The position numbers and the translations under genes are program-made. The notes below the pieces were generated by a model. It was given only the letters and a program-made list of their open reading frames with translations. It was not told the DNA's origin and did no database searches. From Macrococcus sp. DPC7161 (GTDB taxonomy: Bacteria > Bacillota > Bacilli > Staphylococcales > Staphylococcaceae), in contig NZ_SDSC01000002.1 in the NCBI RefSeq assembly GCF_004117835.1, positions 248,001 to 312,000 on the forward strand: a stretch of 64,000 nt of DNA, written 5' to 3'. This document shows, one piece after another, positions 36,072-43,828 of the stretch; within the stretch, counting starts at the first letter, position 1, and each line of letters opens with the position of its first letter.

Positions 36072-36920
36072 ATGAAAAATATCTTTTTATTCATATTATC
36101 AGCACTCGTTGTCGTATTAACAGCAGCCTTATTACTAAATCAAGGCAATCCATTTTCTAAAGCACAAAGCACATCAAACAAAAAGCAAGACTTAGGGAAA
36201 ATCACAATAGGTGCTACAAGTGGACCATATTCAGATATGGTTAAAAAAGCGATAAAACCATCACTTGAACAAAAAGGTTATCAAGTAGAAGTTGTTGAGT
36301 ATTCAGACTATATTCAACCGAATAAAGCATTACAAAAAGGCGATTTAGATGCAAACTTATATCAACATCGATTGTTCACAAAACAATTTAATGCACAAAA
36401 TAAAACAACATTAACTCCAACGATTCAAGTACCAACTGCACCAATGGGGATTTACTCAGGTAAATATAAATCATTTAAAGATGTACCAAAAGGTGCCGAA
36501 ATTGCTATTCCTAATGATCCAGTCAATGCTGCAAGAGCATTTAATACATTAAAATCAGCGGGTGTGCTAACAATAAGTAAAGGCACGAATCCATTAACGG
36601 TTTCTGAAAAAGATGTAGAAGACAATCCATTGAACTTAAAATTCGTTCCTGTTGAAGCAGCGCAATTGCCAAGAAGTGCGGATAGTATTGGTTTATCAGC
36701 AGTACCAGGTAATTACGCACTTGCTTCAAAAATGGATTTAACTAAAGCGTTACAATTAGAAAAAATGGACGAAAACTATCGAAATCGTATCGTCGTAAAA
36801 ACAGACAAAGTAAAAGATGAAAAAACAAAAGCAATTGAAGCAGTCATTCAATCTGATGCATTCGAAAAAGTGATTGATGCAGAATTTAAAGGATTCGATA
36901 AACCAAAAAAGGGGCAATAA
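36072..36920 (+). CDS. metQ: MetQ/NlpA-family methionine-binding protein without a lipobox
   Basis: A 282-residue NlpA-family binding protein; the body (KITIGATSGPYSDMV, YSDYIQPNKALQKGDLDANLYQH, VPTAPMGIYSGKY) is clearly MetQ-like. The first 40 residues hold one hydrophobic segment but no cysteine, so the lipoprotein anchor of most MetQ proteins is missing. It is probably held by an uncleaved N-terminal helix or cleaved after it. The ATG follows AGGAGAG. Placement after metNI under a SAM riboswitch supports methionine as the ligand. Gene is intact; anchoring is the oddity. Confidence 0.9.
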   Translation: MKNIFLFILSALVVVLTAALLLNQGNPFSKAQSTSNKKQDLGKITIGATSGPYSDMVKKAIKPSLEQKGYQVEVVEYSDYIQPNKALQKGDLDANLYQHRLFTKQFNAQNKTTLTPTIQVPTAPMGIYSGKYKSFKDVPKGAEIAIPNDPVNAARAFNTLKSAGVLTISKGTNPLTVSEKDVEDNPLNLKFVPVEAAQLPRSADSIGLSAVPGNYALASKMDLTKALQLEKMDENYRNRIVVKTDKVKDEKTKAIEAVIQSDAFEKVIDAEFKGFDKPKKGQ

Positions 36921-36923
36921 AAT

Positions 36924-38081
36924 ATGGTATCTGAAGTATTGAACGGTATTCCTGAAAGCTATTTTGGAAAGACGATGGGACGAAAATTAGAAGTAGGCGC
37001 TAAACCATTAATAAATCTTGCGGTAGGTATTCCAGATAAACCTGTACCAGAAGTGGTATTGAAAGAAATGAGCGAAGCGATATTACGCCCGGAAAATAAT
37101 AAGTATGGTGTATTTCGTGGTAAAGAAACATTTAAGAATGCTATACAAAAGTTTTATAAAGATGTGTATCAAGTAGACATCAATCATGATGAGATTTGTA
37201 TTTTATATGGAACTAAAAGCGGACTTGTACATTTGCCGACTTGCATAGTAGAACCGGGGGAAGGTGTGATGTTACCAGATCCAGGTTATACAGACTATCT
37301 TGCTGGTGTACATCTTGCTAGAGCTAAACATTATGTATTGCCATTACAGCCAGAACATCACTACTTACCACAATGGGATCAATTAAATCAAGATGAACTA
37401 GGTAATACTCGATTAATCTATTTAAACTATCCAAGTAATCCTACAGGTGCAGTTGCAACAAGCGCATTTTTCGATGATACGGTAAAACGATTTAAAAATA
37501 CAAAAACAAAAATCGTGCATGATTTTGCCTATGCTGCATTTGGATTTGAACAAGAAAATCCTAGTATCTTGCAATCTCCTGGCGCAAAAGACGTCGCGAT
37601 AGAGATTTATTCATTGTCTAAAGGGTTCAATATGTCAGGATTTCGTGTAGGATTTGCTGTAGGTAATAAAGAAATGATAGAAAGTTTAAATCGTTATCAA
37701 GATCATACACAAGTTGGCATGTGGGGTGCACTACAAGATGCGAGTATCGCAGCACTATCATTAGGTGCACCATTTTTAGAAGCGCAAAATGAATTATTTA
37801 AAACGCGTCGCAATAAAGTTGTCACTCGTTTAGAAAAAATTGGACTACCATTTGAACCACTACAAGGCGGCATATTCTTGTGGTTAAAAGTACCGCCAGA
37901 ATTTAAAAGTGAAGCTTATGTTGATTTTCTATTGAAATCTGAATCCATTCTCGTGACTCCGGGTATACCTTTTGGTAAAAATGGCGATGATTACGTGCGC
38001 GTATCACTTGCAGTGGATGATGCGTTGTTATATGAATTTTTAGATCGAATTGAAAATACAAAAGTTTTATATGAAGTATAA
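36924..38081 (+). CDS. PLP-dependent aminotransferase (fold type I)
   Basis: A 385-residue class I/II aminotransferase. Lys233 in IYSLSKGFNMSGFRVGFAVG binds pyridoxal phosphate. NYPSNPTGAV (about 168-177) and the C-terminal DDYVRVSLA (Arg for the substrate carboxylate) also fit. It most resembles the LL-diaminopimelate, aspartate and glutamine/methionine-type branches. It starts 3 bp after metQ with no terminator between, so it falls under the SAM-I riboswitch. That points to a sulfur amino acid role, such as transamination of methionine or its 2-keto-4-methylthiobutyrate precursor. That role is inference. Confidence 0.88.
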   Translation: MVSEVLNGIPESYFGKTMGRKLEVGAKPLINLAVGIPDKPVPEVVLKEMSEAILRPENNKYGVFRGKETFKNAIQKFYKDVYQVDINHDEICILYGTKSGLVHLPTCIVEPGEGVMLPDPGYTDYLAGVHLARAKHYVLPLQPEHHYLPQWDQLNQDELGNTRLIYLNYPSNPTGAVATSAFFDDTVKRFKNTKTKIVHDFAYAAFGFEQENPSILQSPGAKDVAIEIYSLSKGFNMSGFRVGFAVGNKEMIESLNRYQDHTQVGMWGALQDASIAALSLGAPFLEAQNELFKTRRNKVVTRLEKIGLPFEPLQGGIFLWLKVPPEFKSEAYVDFLLKSESILVTPGIPFGKNGDDYVRVSLAVDDALLYEFLDRIENTKVLYEV

Positions 38082-38106
38082 CCGTCCAAAGGGCGGTTAT
38101 TTTTTA
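38079..38106 (+). terminator. Terminator of the met operon
   Basis: AACCGTCC (38080-38087) pairs with GGGCGGTT (38091-38098, one G-T) and is followed by ATTTTTTA. The stem begins right at the stop codon of the aminotransferase gene. Confidence 0.85.
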
Positions 38107-38135
38107 TGTGTTACATTATTATTATTATTTTATAA

Positions 38136-38287
38136 CCTTTAATAATAACATAAAAAGATTATTTTGTGTGAAAACTTTCCGAATTAGCAAGTTTAAATAT
38201 CAAAATAAATAATATGTGTTAAATTAAAAGTTTTTAAATGTTTATATAAAACAGGCAAATAAGAAGTGATTTTAAAGTAAAAACTTT
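38136..38287. repeat. 147-bp tandem repeat, unit 1
   Basis: First unit of an exact 147-bp register array (anchors AATAATAACATAA at 38141 and 38288, AATGATAACATAA at 38435). The AT-rich unit holds the core TTGTGTGGAAACTTTCC (GAAAACTTTCC in this copy), AATTAGCAAGTTTAAA and TATGTGTTAAATT. There is no open frame of note. The unit lies between the met operon terminator and a convergent gene. Confidence 0.9.
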
Positions 38288-38434
38288 AATAATAACATAA
38301 AAAAATTATTTTGTGTGGAAACTTTCCGAATTAGCAAGTTTAAATATCAAAATAAATAATATGTGTTAAATTGAAAGTTTTTAAATGTTTATATAAAACA
38401 GTCGAATAAGAATTGATATTAAAGTAAAACTCTT
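38288..38434. repeat. 147-bp tandem repeat, unit 2
   Basis: Second unit, nearly identical to unit 1 over its first ~105 bp and more diverged in its last ~40 bp. It contains GGAAACTTTCC, a perfect 11-bp palindrome, inside AAACTT...AAGTTT, a 6-bp stem with an 11-nt loop. Confidence 0.9.
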
Positions 38435-38538
38435 AATGATAACATAAAAAAGTCATTTTGTGTGGAAACTTTCCAAATTAGCAAGTTTAAAAATCAAAAT
38501 AAATAATATGTGTTAAATTAAAAGTTTTTAAATGTTTG
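38435..38538. repeat. 147-bp tandem repeat, unit 3 (partial)
   Basis: Third unit, truncated after about 104 bp (similarity stops after AAATGTTT near 38538). It keeps the GGAAACTTTCC palindrome. Unit 3 ends about 15 bp before the terminator of the leftward small membrane gene. Confidence 0.85.
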
Positions 38539-38552
38539 TAGTAAAATTGCGT

Positions 38553-38583
38553 AAAAAAATAACCACTCTTGGTGAGTGGTTAT
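38553..38583 (-). terminator. Terminator of the leftward small membrane gene
   Basis: ATAACCACTC (38559-38568) pairs with GAGTGGTTAT (38574-38583), and the A run at 38553-38559 gives a U tract on the minus-strand RNA. The stem overlaps the stop codon at 38580. Confidence 0.8.
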
Positions 38584-38897
38584 AAATACACGAAACTACT
38601 AATGATAATTAATAATGTAATCGCTATAGTAAACATATTTAAAATCAACAGTGCTTTTTGATCGTTTCTTGAATGTTTAAAAGCAGTGATTTCAATGTTT
38701 GCAATTAAGAAGAACACTAAGCTGATGATTAAGTAGCCTTTAAACCCTAAGAACATAAATGCTGACGCTAGAAATAAAAAGATACCTATACCGAAAATGA
38801 TACGTAATATTTGTGTGATCTTCATATTGAAACGATAAATACTTAGATAGCTAACGATTAAGTAAAGTGCTAAATATAATATAACTAATAAACTCAT
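38580..38897 (-). CDS. Small four-helix membrane protein
   Basis: A 105-residue protein with about four hydrophobic segments (residues 3-20, 27-50, 54-68 and 83-104) and a short charged loop (KHSRNDQKA). The ATG at 38897 follows AAAGGAGTC, within the end of the upstream MFS gene, and overlaps that gene's stop by 4 bp, so it is coupled to the efflux gene. Function unknown; an accessory subunit of the transporter is possible. Confidence 0.65.
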   Translation of the reverse strand: MSLLVILYLALYLIVSYLSIYRFNMKITQILRIIFGIGIFLFLASAFMFLGFKGYLIISLVFFLIANIEITAFKHSRNDQKALLILNMFTIAITLLIIISSFVYL

Positions 38898-40036
38898 TGC
38901 GGGACTCCTTTTTTAAAGTACATCAATATAAGTAGTGTACCGATGATCGTTGTAACTGCACCAAAATAAAATGGTAGGGTAAGATGGAACGAAAGTAAAC
39001 CAGTAAATGCGAGTGGTCCTAATATTCGTCCTAAACTATCCATGCTGTAACTTAAACTTGTAGCACGACCCATTGTTTGTTGGCTAGCATTTTTCGTTAG
39101 TTCAGAAGTCATTAATGTGCGCGTTAGTGCATTTCCAATCATTAATAACACTAAACTGAATCCAGCATAGATTAAATTCATTGAAAATGGTAACAATATA
39201 AATCCGATGAATGTTAATACTTGACCTATAATCATAACGGGTTTTTCTTGACCGTTTTTTACTTTTCGTAAATAGCCACCTTGTAAAACTGCGCTCATTA
39301 ATCCACCAATCATAAACAATATTCCCATTTGAGATGTTGTAATATTGATTTTTTCGATTTCAAACAGTTGGAATGAGCTTTCCATACCACTCATAGTGAA
39401 CATTACAAGTAATGTTGAAATTAATAATAAAAGTAATGGTTTAGTCATTTTAAATGACACTTTTTCTTCGTGTGTTTCGCTCGGTGACGTGTGTGTTTCT
39501 TGTAGTAATAATTGTGAAAGTATCGCGATAATCGTTAAGATGAATGCTGTTGCAAAGTATGGAATTTGATATGAAACGCTCGACAATATCCCACCAACTG
39601 CTGGTCCGAATATAAAGCCGAATCCAATCATCATACCAAGTAATCCTAAATATTTGTTACGTTCTTCTTCAGTAGTCATATCACTTGCCATGCTCGTTGT
39701 TGTAGAGAAACAAGCACCTGAGAATAAGCCCCCGATAATTCTTGCTGTATAAAGCATCGCAATATTATCAATGAATAAGCCGAATAAGATAAAGCTCAAT
39801 GTAAATCCGATTAATCCAATGGTAAGCACTTTTTTTCTGCCATATCGATCGCTCATTGTCCCCCAAAATGGCGCAACAATGAAGGAAACAATAGAATATG
39901 AGGAAAGTAATAATCCCATATGAAATGCATTTAAATGCAAGTTGTGCACTAGTGCTGGAATAACAGGAATGACTATACTAAAGCCAAAATAAATAAAAAA
40001 TTGTATACCCATAAGTATGGGGAATTGTTTTTTCAA
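38894..40036 (-). CDS. MFS multidrug efflux transporter (NorA/TetA-like)
   Basis: A 380-residue major facilitator with 12 predicted membrane segments. The loop 2-3 motif is GTMSDRYGRKKVL (about residues 59-71) and motif C of drug:proton antiporters appears as GFIFGPAVGG (about 140-149). Length and layout resemble NorA, but identity is not high enough to name it. The start is TTG at 40036, seven bases behind AGGATG; the next candidate is the ATG at residue 9. It is coupled to the small membrane protein gene downstream. No regulator gene is adjacent. Confidence 0.85.
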   Translation of the reverse strand: MKKQFPILMGIQFFIYFGFSIVIPVIPALVHNLHLNAFHMGLLLSSYSIVSFIVAPFWGTMSDRYGRKKVLTIGLIGFTLSFILFGLFIDNIAMLYTARIIGGLFSGACFSTTTSMASDMTTEEERNKYLGLLGMMIGFGFIFGPAVGGILSSVSYQIPYFATAFILTIIAILSQLLLQETHTSPSETHEEKVSFKMTKPLLLLLISTLLVMFTMSGMESSFQLFEIEKINITTSQMGILFMIGGLMSAVLQGGYLRKVKNGQEKPVMIIGQVLTFIGFILLPFSMNLIYAGFSLVLLMIGNALTRTLMTSELTKNASQQTMGRATSLSYSMDSLGRILGPLAFTGLLSFHLTLPFYFGAVTTIIGTLLILMYFKKGVPQ

Positions 40037-40100
40037 ATCATCACATCCTACATCATAAACATATTATTATTGTACCGAACTTTTTAGAAAAGTATATAAA

Positions 40101-40128
40101 GAAGGCGAGACAAATTGTCTCGCCTCTT
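40101..40128 (-). terminator. Terminator after the small coiled-coil gene
   Basis: AGGCGAGACAA (40103-40113) pairs with TTGTCTCGCCT (40115-40125) around one base; on the minus strand a T-rich stretch (TTCTTTATAT) follows. It separates the GyrI-like pair from the MFS gene. Confidence 0.65.
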
Positions 40129-40131
40129 CGT

Positions 40132-40296
40132 TTATTCATCTAACTGATCACGTAACTGTGATAACTGTTTTTCTATTTCAACGAGTTTGTTTTGTAAAGC
40201 CTCTGCTGATTGGCCTGTAGACTCAACTTTCTCGATATCTTGTTGAATGTTTATATAATCTAATTTCAATGTTTCGTATTGTTGTTTAATATCCAT
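40132..40296 (-). CDS. Short coiled-coil protein (SE1561-type small protein)
   Basis: A 54-residue reading frame starting MDIKQQYETLKLDYINI and ending LRDQLDE. Almost the whole protein is a heptad-like helix rich in Glu, Gln and Leu, so it should form a short coiled coil. Its ATG shares one base with the stop of the GyrI-like gene (TAATG) and a terminator follows. Codon use is like its neighbours. Small proteins of this shape are annotated in staphylococci without a function. The coupling argues it is real. Confidence 0.75.
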   Translation of the reverse strand: MDIKQQYETLKLDYINIQQDIEKVESTGQSAEALQNKLVEIEKQLSQLRDQLDE

Positions 40297-40781
40297 TATA
40301 TCGCCTCAACGGGTATGTATATTTTTATTAATAATCCGCCAGGACCATCTTGTTCTCCAAGTTGGTAATATTCTAAATCGGCGATTGGTAATGGTTTATA
40401 AGGATTTTCTTTAAACCAAACTTGGTATATATAATCAAAGGCTTTTAAGATTTCTGCTGTAACATTTTTTTCTTCGGTGTGTGGTACATCGAAAGCCACC
40501 CAATCTGATGCAGGGATTTCAACTGAAGTGAAGTCAGGGTGTGCGGTTGTACTTGCTACTGAAACGAGGTAACGTAATTTTTCGCTTGGCACCTGCTTTA
40601 AACAAGCACCTAAAAAACCATTTATTGCTTTAAAATCATTGATTTTTTCTAATTTTTCAATCATGCCATTCATATCTAATGATTCCCAAAAAGGAAAAAT
40701 ATCAGGGATTTCTTCTTTAGAAAATTCTCGATAAATACCGTTTAAGATAAATGCATCCAATTTAATTATATTAAAATTCAT
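40296..40781 (-). CDS. GyrI-like/AraC effector-binding domain protein
   Basis: A 161-residue protein with a GyrI-like (SOUL/AraC ligand-binding) domain: YREFSKEEIPDIFPFWESL, VSVASTTAHPDFTSVEIPASDWVAFDV and a C-terminal DGPGGLLIKIYIPV. Related domains bind small amphipathic ligands, and some lone ones hydrolyse or sequester cyclopropanoid toxins; no helix-turn-helix is present. The ATG at 40781 is eight bases behind AGGAGG; the upstream GTG overlaps this site. It is divergent from the Cys-tRNA(Pro) deacylase gene. Confidence 0.78.
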   Translation of the reverse strand: MNFNIIKLDAFILNGIYREFSKEEIPDIFPFWESLDMNGMIEKLEKINDFKAINGFLGACLKQVPSEKLRYLVSVASTTAHPDFTSVEIPASDWVAFDVPHTEEKNVTAEILKAFDYIYQVWFKENPYKPLPIADLEYYQLGEQDGPGGLLIKIYIPVEAI

Positions 40782-40860
40782 ATAGTACACCTCCTATATT
40801 AAATATTATAAGATATTTTTCAAATATATTATATAATAAATTTAAGTTGGAGGGATAAAT

Positions 40861-41337
40861 ATGGTGAAAAAAGTAAAGACGAATGCATTAAGACAATTGG
40901 ATCAAAAGAAAGTGCATTATGAGATTTATACTTATGATAATTTAGATGGACAAATAGATGGTGTGAGTGTCGCACATAAAATTAATCAGCCAGTTGAAAA
41001 AGTCTACAAGACGTTAGTGTTAACTGGTAAAAATGATTGTTATGTTGCGGTAATTCCTGTTGAAGCGACATTAGATATTAAAAAAATGAGTAAAGCTGTT
41101 GGAGAAAAGAAATTAGAGATGCTGCCGGTGAAAGATTTGGAAAAAACGACGGGTTACATTCGTGGCGGATGTTCTCCTGTAGGGATGAAAAAGCAATTTA
41201 AAACCATTATTGATAGCAGTACGGATGCTTTAAATACGTTTATTGTCAGTGCAGGACAAATAGGGTTACAAATGGAAGTCAATGTCAAGGAATTAGTAGA
41301 ATTGATTCGTGCGGAAGTGGTGGACATTCAACAATGA
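40861..41337 (+). CDS. ybaK: Cys-tRNA(Pro) deacylase YbaK/EbsC
   Basis: A 158-residue YbaK/EbsC-type editing protein that hydrolyses Cys-tRNA(Pro) formed by prolyl-tRNA synthetase. Typical segments are VEKVYKTLVLTG (with the catalytic Lys), YVAVIPVEATLDIKKMSKAVGEKKLEML and GYIRGGCSPVGMKKQF. The ATG follows TTGGAGGG. Its end overlaps the metallophosphatase gene by 4 bp. Confidence 0.92.
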   Translation: MVKKVKTNALRQLDQKKVHYEIYTYDNLDGQIDGVSVAHKINQPVEKVYKTLVLTGKNDCYVAVIPVEATLDIKKMSKAVGEKKLEMLPVKDLEKTTGYIRGGCSPVGMKKQFKTIIDSSTDALNTFIVSAGQIGLQMEVNVKELVELIRAEVVDIQQ

Positions 41338-42422
41338 AAATAAAAGGTCGATATATTACTGCTAATTTGAAAGGTAAAAGAACAATCGTAGTAAGTGACA
41401 TTCATGGTGAATTAGAGTTGTTTAACGCATTGTTAAGTAAAGTGGATTACTCAGAAGAGGATATATTAATTATTAATGGCGATATTATTGATAAAGGGCA
41501 AAACAGTCTAGGTGTTTTGCGTAAAGTGATGAAACTTTTAGAGCGTGATAATGTTTACTTGATTGAAGGTAATTGTGACATCATATTTGAGCAACTTGAA
41601 GAAGAGTGGTTATACCCATATATGTCACGTATACATACTGTCATTCATGAGTGTTTAAAGGAAATGGGCAAATCAATAAATGATTTTCCGACGCAAAAAG
41701 ACTTAAAGGTAGCTCTTTATGAAAAATATAGCAAAGAGCGTCTCGCGCTTTTAGATTTACCAATTGCATTAGAAACAGAGGATTTTATTTTCGTGCATGC
41801 AGGTGTCAATGAAGTTGGAAATTATAAAGAAACGTTAGAGTGGGATGCAATTACAATGCAACGCTTTGCTGAAAAATCACATACGTCAGAGAAGATGGTT
41901 GTTGTCGGGCACATACCTGTTTCGAATTATCATGAAAATGGAATGCTTGATCATCGTACCTTAATTGATAATGGTAAACGTATTATATCTATTGATGGTG
42001 GTAATCAAGTGAAGCAAAGTGGTGTGTTAAATGCTTTAGTTATTACTTATGATGAAGACGAGTATCGTATTGAAACAACATTTGTACATCCGTTTGAAAT
42101 GCGAGAAGTCATTCAAGATTTCGAAGTCTCATATCAAGAGCCGCATGCGTTTACATGGCCTGATTTTGAAATTGAAGTGTTTGATGGCGACGAACATTTT
42201 AAAATGGCTAAACACCTGAAAACAGATACAGACTTTATGGTTAAAACAGAATGGATTATTGAAAGAGAAGGGAAAAATTATTTACGCGATGATTATACAG
42301 ATTTATTTATAGATGTATATATCGGAGAAAGCGTTGCGATTATTGGAGATTATAAAGGGTATGCTTATGTATTAAAAGACGGCGTTGCTGGATGGGTGCC
42401 CAATGAAGTCTTTGGTATGTGA
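41334..42422 (+). CDS. Metallophosphoesterase with a C-terminal SH3-like domain
   Basis: A 362-residue protein. The N-terminal half is a PPP-type metallophosphoesterase: SDIHGE (Asp22, His24), GDIIDKG (Asp50), GNCD (Asn80), FVHAG and VVGHIPVSN. The usual GNHE histidine is Cys81 here. A middle region (about 215-300) is followed by a ~55-residue SH3-like ending (SVAIIGDYKGYAYVLKDGVAGWVPNEVFG). Such proteins may act on phosphoproteins or dinucleotides such as Ap4A, but the substrate is unknown. It is translationally coupled to ybaK. Confidence 0.82.
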   Translation: MKIKGRYITANLKGKRTIVVSDIHGELELFNALLSKVDYSEEDILIINGDIIDKGQNSLGVLRKVMKLLERDNVYLIEGNCDIIFEQLEEEWLYPYMSRIHTVIHECLKEMGKSINDFPTQKDLKVALYEKYSKERLALLDLPIALETEDFIFVHAGVNEVGNYKETLEWDAITMQRFAEKSHTSEKMVVVGHIPVSNYHENGMLDHRTLIDNGKRIISIDGGNQVKQSGVLNALVITYDEDEYRIETTFVHPFEMREVIQDFEVSYQEPHAFTWPDFEIEVFDGDEHFKMAKHLKTDTDFMVKTEWIIEREGKNYLRDDYTDLFIDVYIGESVAIIGDYKGYAYVLKDGVAGWVPNEVFGM

Positions 42423-42437
42423 TTTAAAATATTTAAA

Positions 42438-42466
42438 AAAGGATTGAGGCAACTCAATCCTTTTCG
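42438..42466. terminator. Terminator between convergent genes
   Basis: AAAGGATTGAG (42438-42448) pairs with CTCAATCCTTT (42453-42463) around loop GCAA, with A and T runs on either side, so it can act in both directions. It overlaps the stop of the leftward DUF4064-type gene. Confidence 0.85.
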
Positions 42467-42882
42467 TATTCTACTTTGTATTTTTCGTGCTTTAAATAGT
42501 AACGGTGCTTCGTGAAGATGATGCTTGCACCGAAAATTAATAGAATCGGTGGAATGATTGTATATAGCATCATCAACCCGGCGATTGCCATCATAAAGCC
42601 ACTTGCAATTGTATATTTGTGAATATATAAAATACTCAATAAGTTTACTAGCCAAGGTACGAAGATAATGAATATACCTGGTAATAACATTGCTTGAAAA
42701 TCTTTTGCGACTTGGTTTGTACTTGTTAGTTTGCCACCTTCAGCTTGAATACGTTCTTGCAATGCATTTAACAGTGTTGGATTGTGGCTGTTGAAATACA
42801 ATAAGATTGTAGAAACTAATAAAATTGATATAAATCCTAAACTGATTTGCGCGAGTCGTTTAGGTAGTATTAAATGTTCCAT
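42454..42882 (-). CDS. DUF4064-type membrane protein
   Basis: A 142-residue protein with an N-terminal membrane segment (residues 10-30), an outside loop (about 31-65, with a QERIQAEGG helix) and three more segments (about 66-125) before a charged tail. The layout matches staphylococcal DUF4064 proteins, which have no assigned role. The ATG at 42882 follows AGAGGTG. Single-gene unit. Confidence 0.7.
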   Translation of the reverse strand: MEHLILPKRLAQISLGFISILLVSTILLYFNSHNPTLLNALQERIQAEGGKLTSTNQVAKDFQAMLLPGIFIIFVPWLVNLLSILYIHKYTIASGFMMAIAGLMMLYTIIPPILLIFGASIIFTKHRYYLKHEKYKVEYEKD

Positions 42883-42913
42883 ATAGCACCTCTATTTTTG
42901 ATACTTTATTTTA

Positions 42914-43726
42914 TCATAAAAGGTGCTTGTTGAGTGCGAATTGAATGCCTTTTACGTATTCATATGGTAATACATGATCGAATTTTTGCTTTGCATCTGC
43001 TGTCGCATTGGCAACTAAGTATCCGTGCTTTACATGATTAAGCATGCGAATATCATTGCCACTATCACCAAATGCGAATGTATTTTGATGGTCAATATTG
43101 AATTTATCCATTAAATATTTAACGACAGCATCTTTCCCGCTAATCTTAGGTAAAAAGTCTACATCGTAATGACCTTCAGGATCACCAATCATTGGGTTAC
43201 ACATGCTGATATTCACGATAAAACCATGTTCATTTGCAAGTGTTCGGATGGTTTCAAAACGCTGTTCATCAACTTGAGGTGATGTTGCTTTATAATAGTA
43301 ATTTCTTGAATAAGGTGCATTAATGAAAGGTGTTTGTGTGATTAAACCGATGCCTTTAGATTTTAATGTGTCTTCAATATCAAGAATAACAGACTTATTG
43401 ATACCAGCTTGTTGGTAGAGTTGATCGTAATCTGTATCTTTAATCCATTCGTTATCTTTTATATAGTAAATTTCAGTACCGGAATTACAAGACATAAAGT
43501 GTGGCATGTAAGTAAAATGGCCAATTTCAAGTGCGTGTTGTAACATTGCTTTTGTGCTTGCAGATACAATGCCAAAAAGTATGTCGTAATCTTTTATGAG
43601 GTTTGGCATTGTTTTTTCGAAATCTTGAACATCTTCTTTGTTTTGTAAATGATGTGCGAAATAAGTTTCATCAAAGTCCGAGCAGACTAGTGTACGAATA
43701 TTGCTCGGGAAATGATATGTTTTCAT
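42914..43726 (-). CDS. HAD-superfamily hydrolase (sucrose-6-phosphate phosphatase-like)
   Basis: A 270-residue HAD phosphatase of the Cof/S6PP type. The nucleophile motif is SDFDET (Asp17, Asp19), motif II is likely VSAST (about 54-58), motif III Lys is in SGKDAV and motif IV is FGDSGND. The cap domain is type IIB. The substrate is probably a sugar phosphate. The ATG at 43726 follows AAGGAGCTG. It is divergent from topB with a 102-bp gap. Confidence 0.85.
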   Translation of the reverse strand: MKTYHFPSNIRTLVCSDFDETYFAHHLQNKEDVQDFEKTMPNLIKDYDILFGIVSASTKAMLQHALEIGHFTYMPHFMSCNSGTEIYYIKDNEWIKDTDYDQLYQQAGINKSVILDIEDTLKSKGIGLITQTPFINAPYSRNYYYKATSPQVDEQRFETIRTLANEHGFIVNISMCNPMIGDPEGHYDVDFLPKISGKDAVVKYLMDKFNIDHQNTFAFGDSGNDIRMLNHVKHGYLVANATADAKQKFDHVLPYEYVKGIQFALNKHLL

Positions 43727-43793
43727 CGTAATCAGCTCCTTATACGTAGAATAGCTAAATGTGTTCTCGTTTACAAATGATAGTATAAATTCA

Positions 43794-43802
43794 TGTTATA
43801 AT
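43794..43802 (+). promoter_or_regulatory. Extended -10 promoter for topB
   Basis: TGTTATAAT (43794-43802) is an extended -10 element 27 bp before the topB start. No matching -35 box is obvious. Confidence 0.45.
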
Positions 43803-43828
43803 GAGGCGATGGAAAAAGGAGGAACACA

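Noticed and set aside
38136-38538. Possible CRISPR array at the 147-bp repeats
   Set aside because: Units are adjacent and nearly identical along most of 147 bp, with no short repeats separated by unique spacers, and no cas genes are present.
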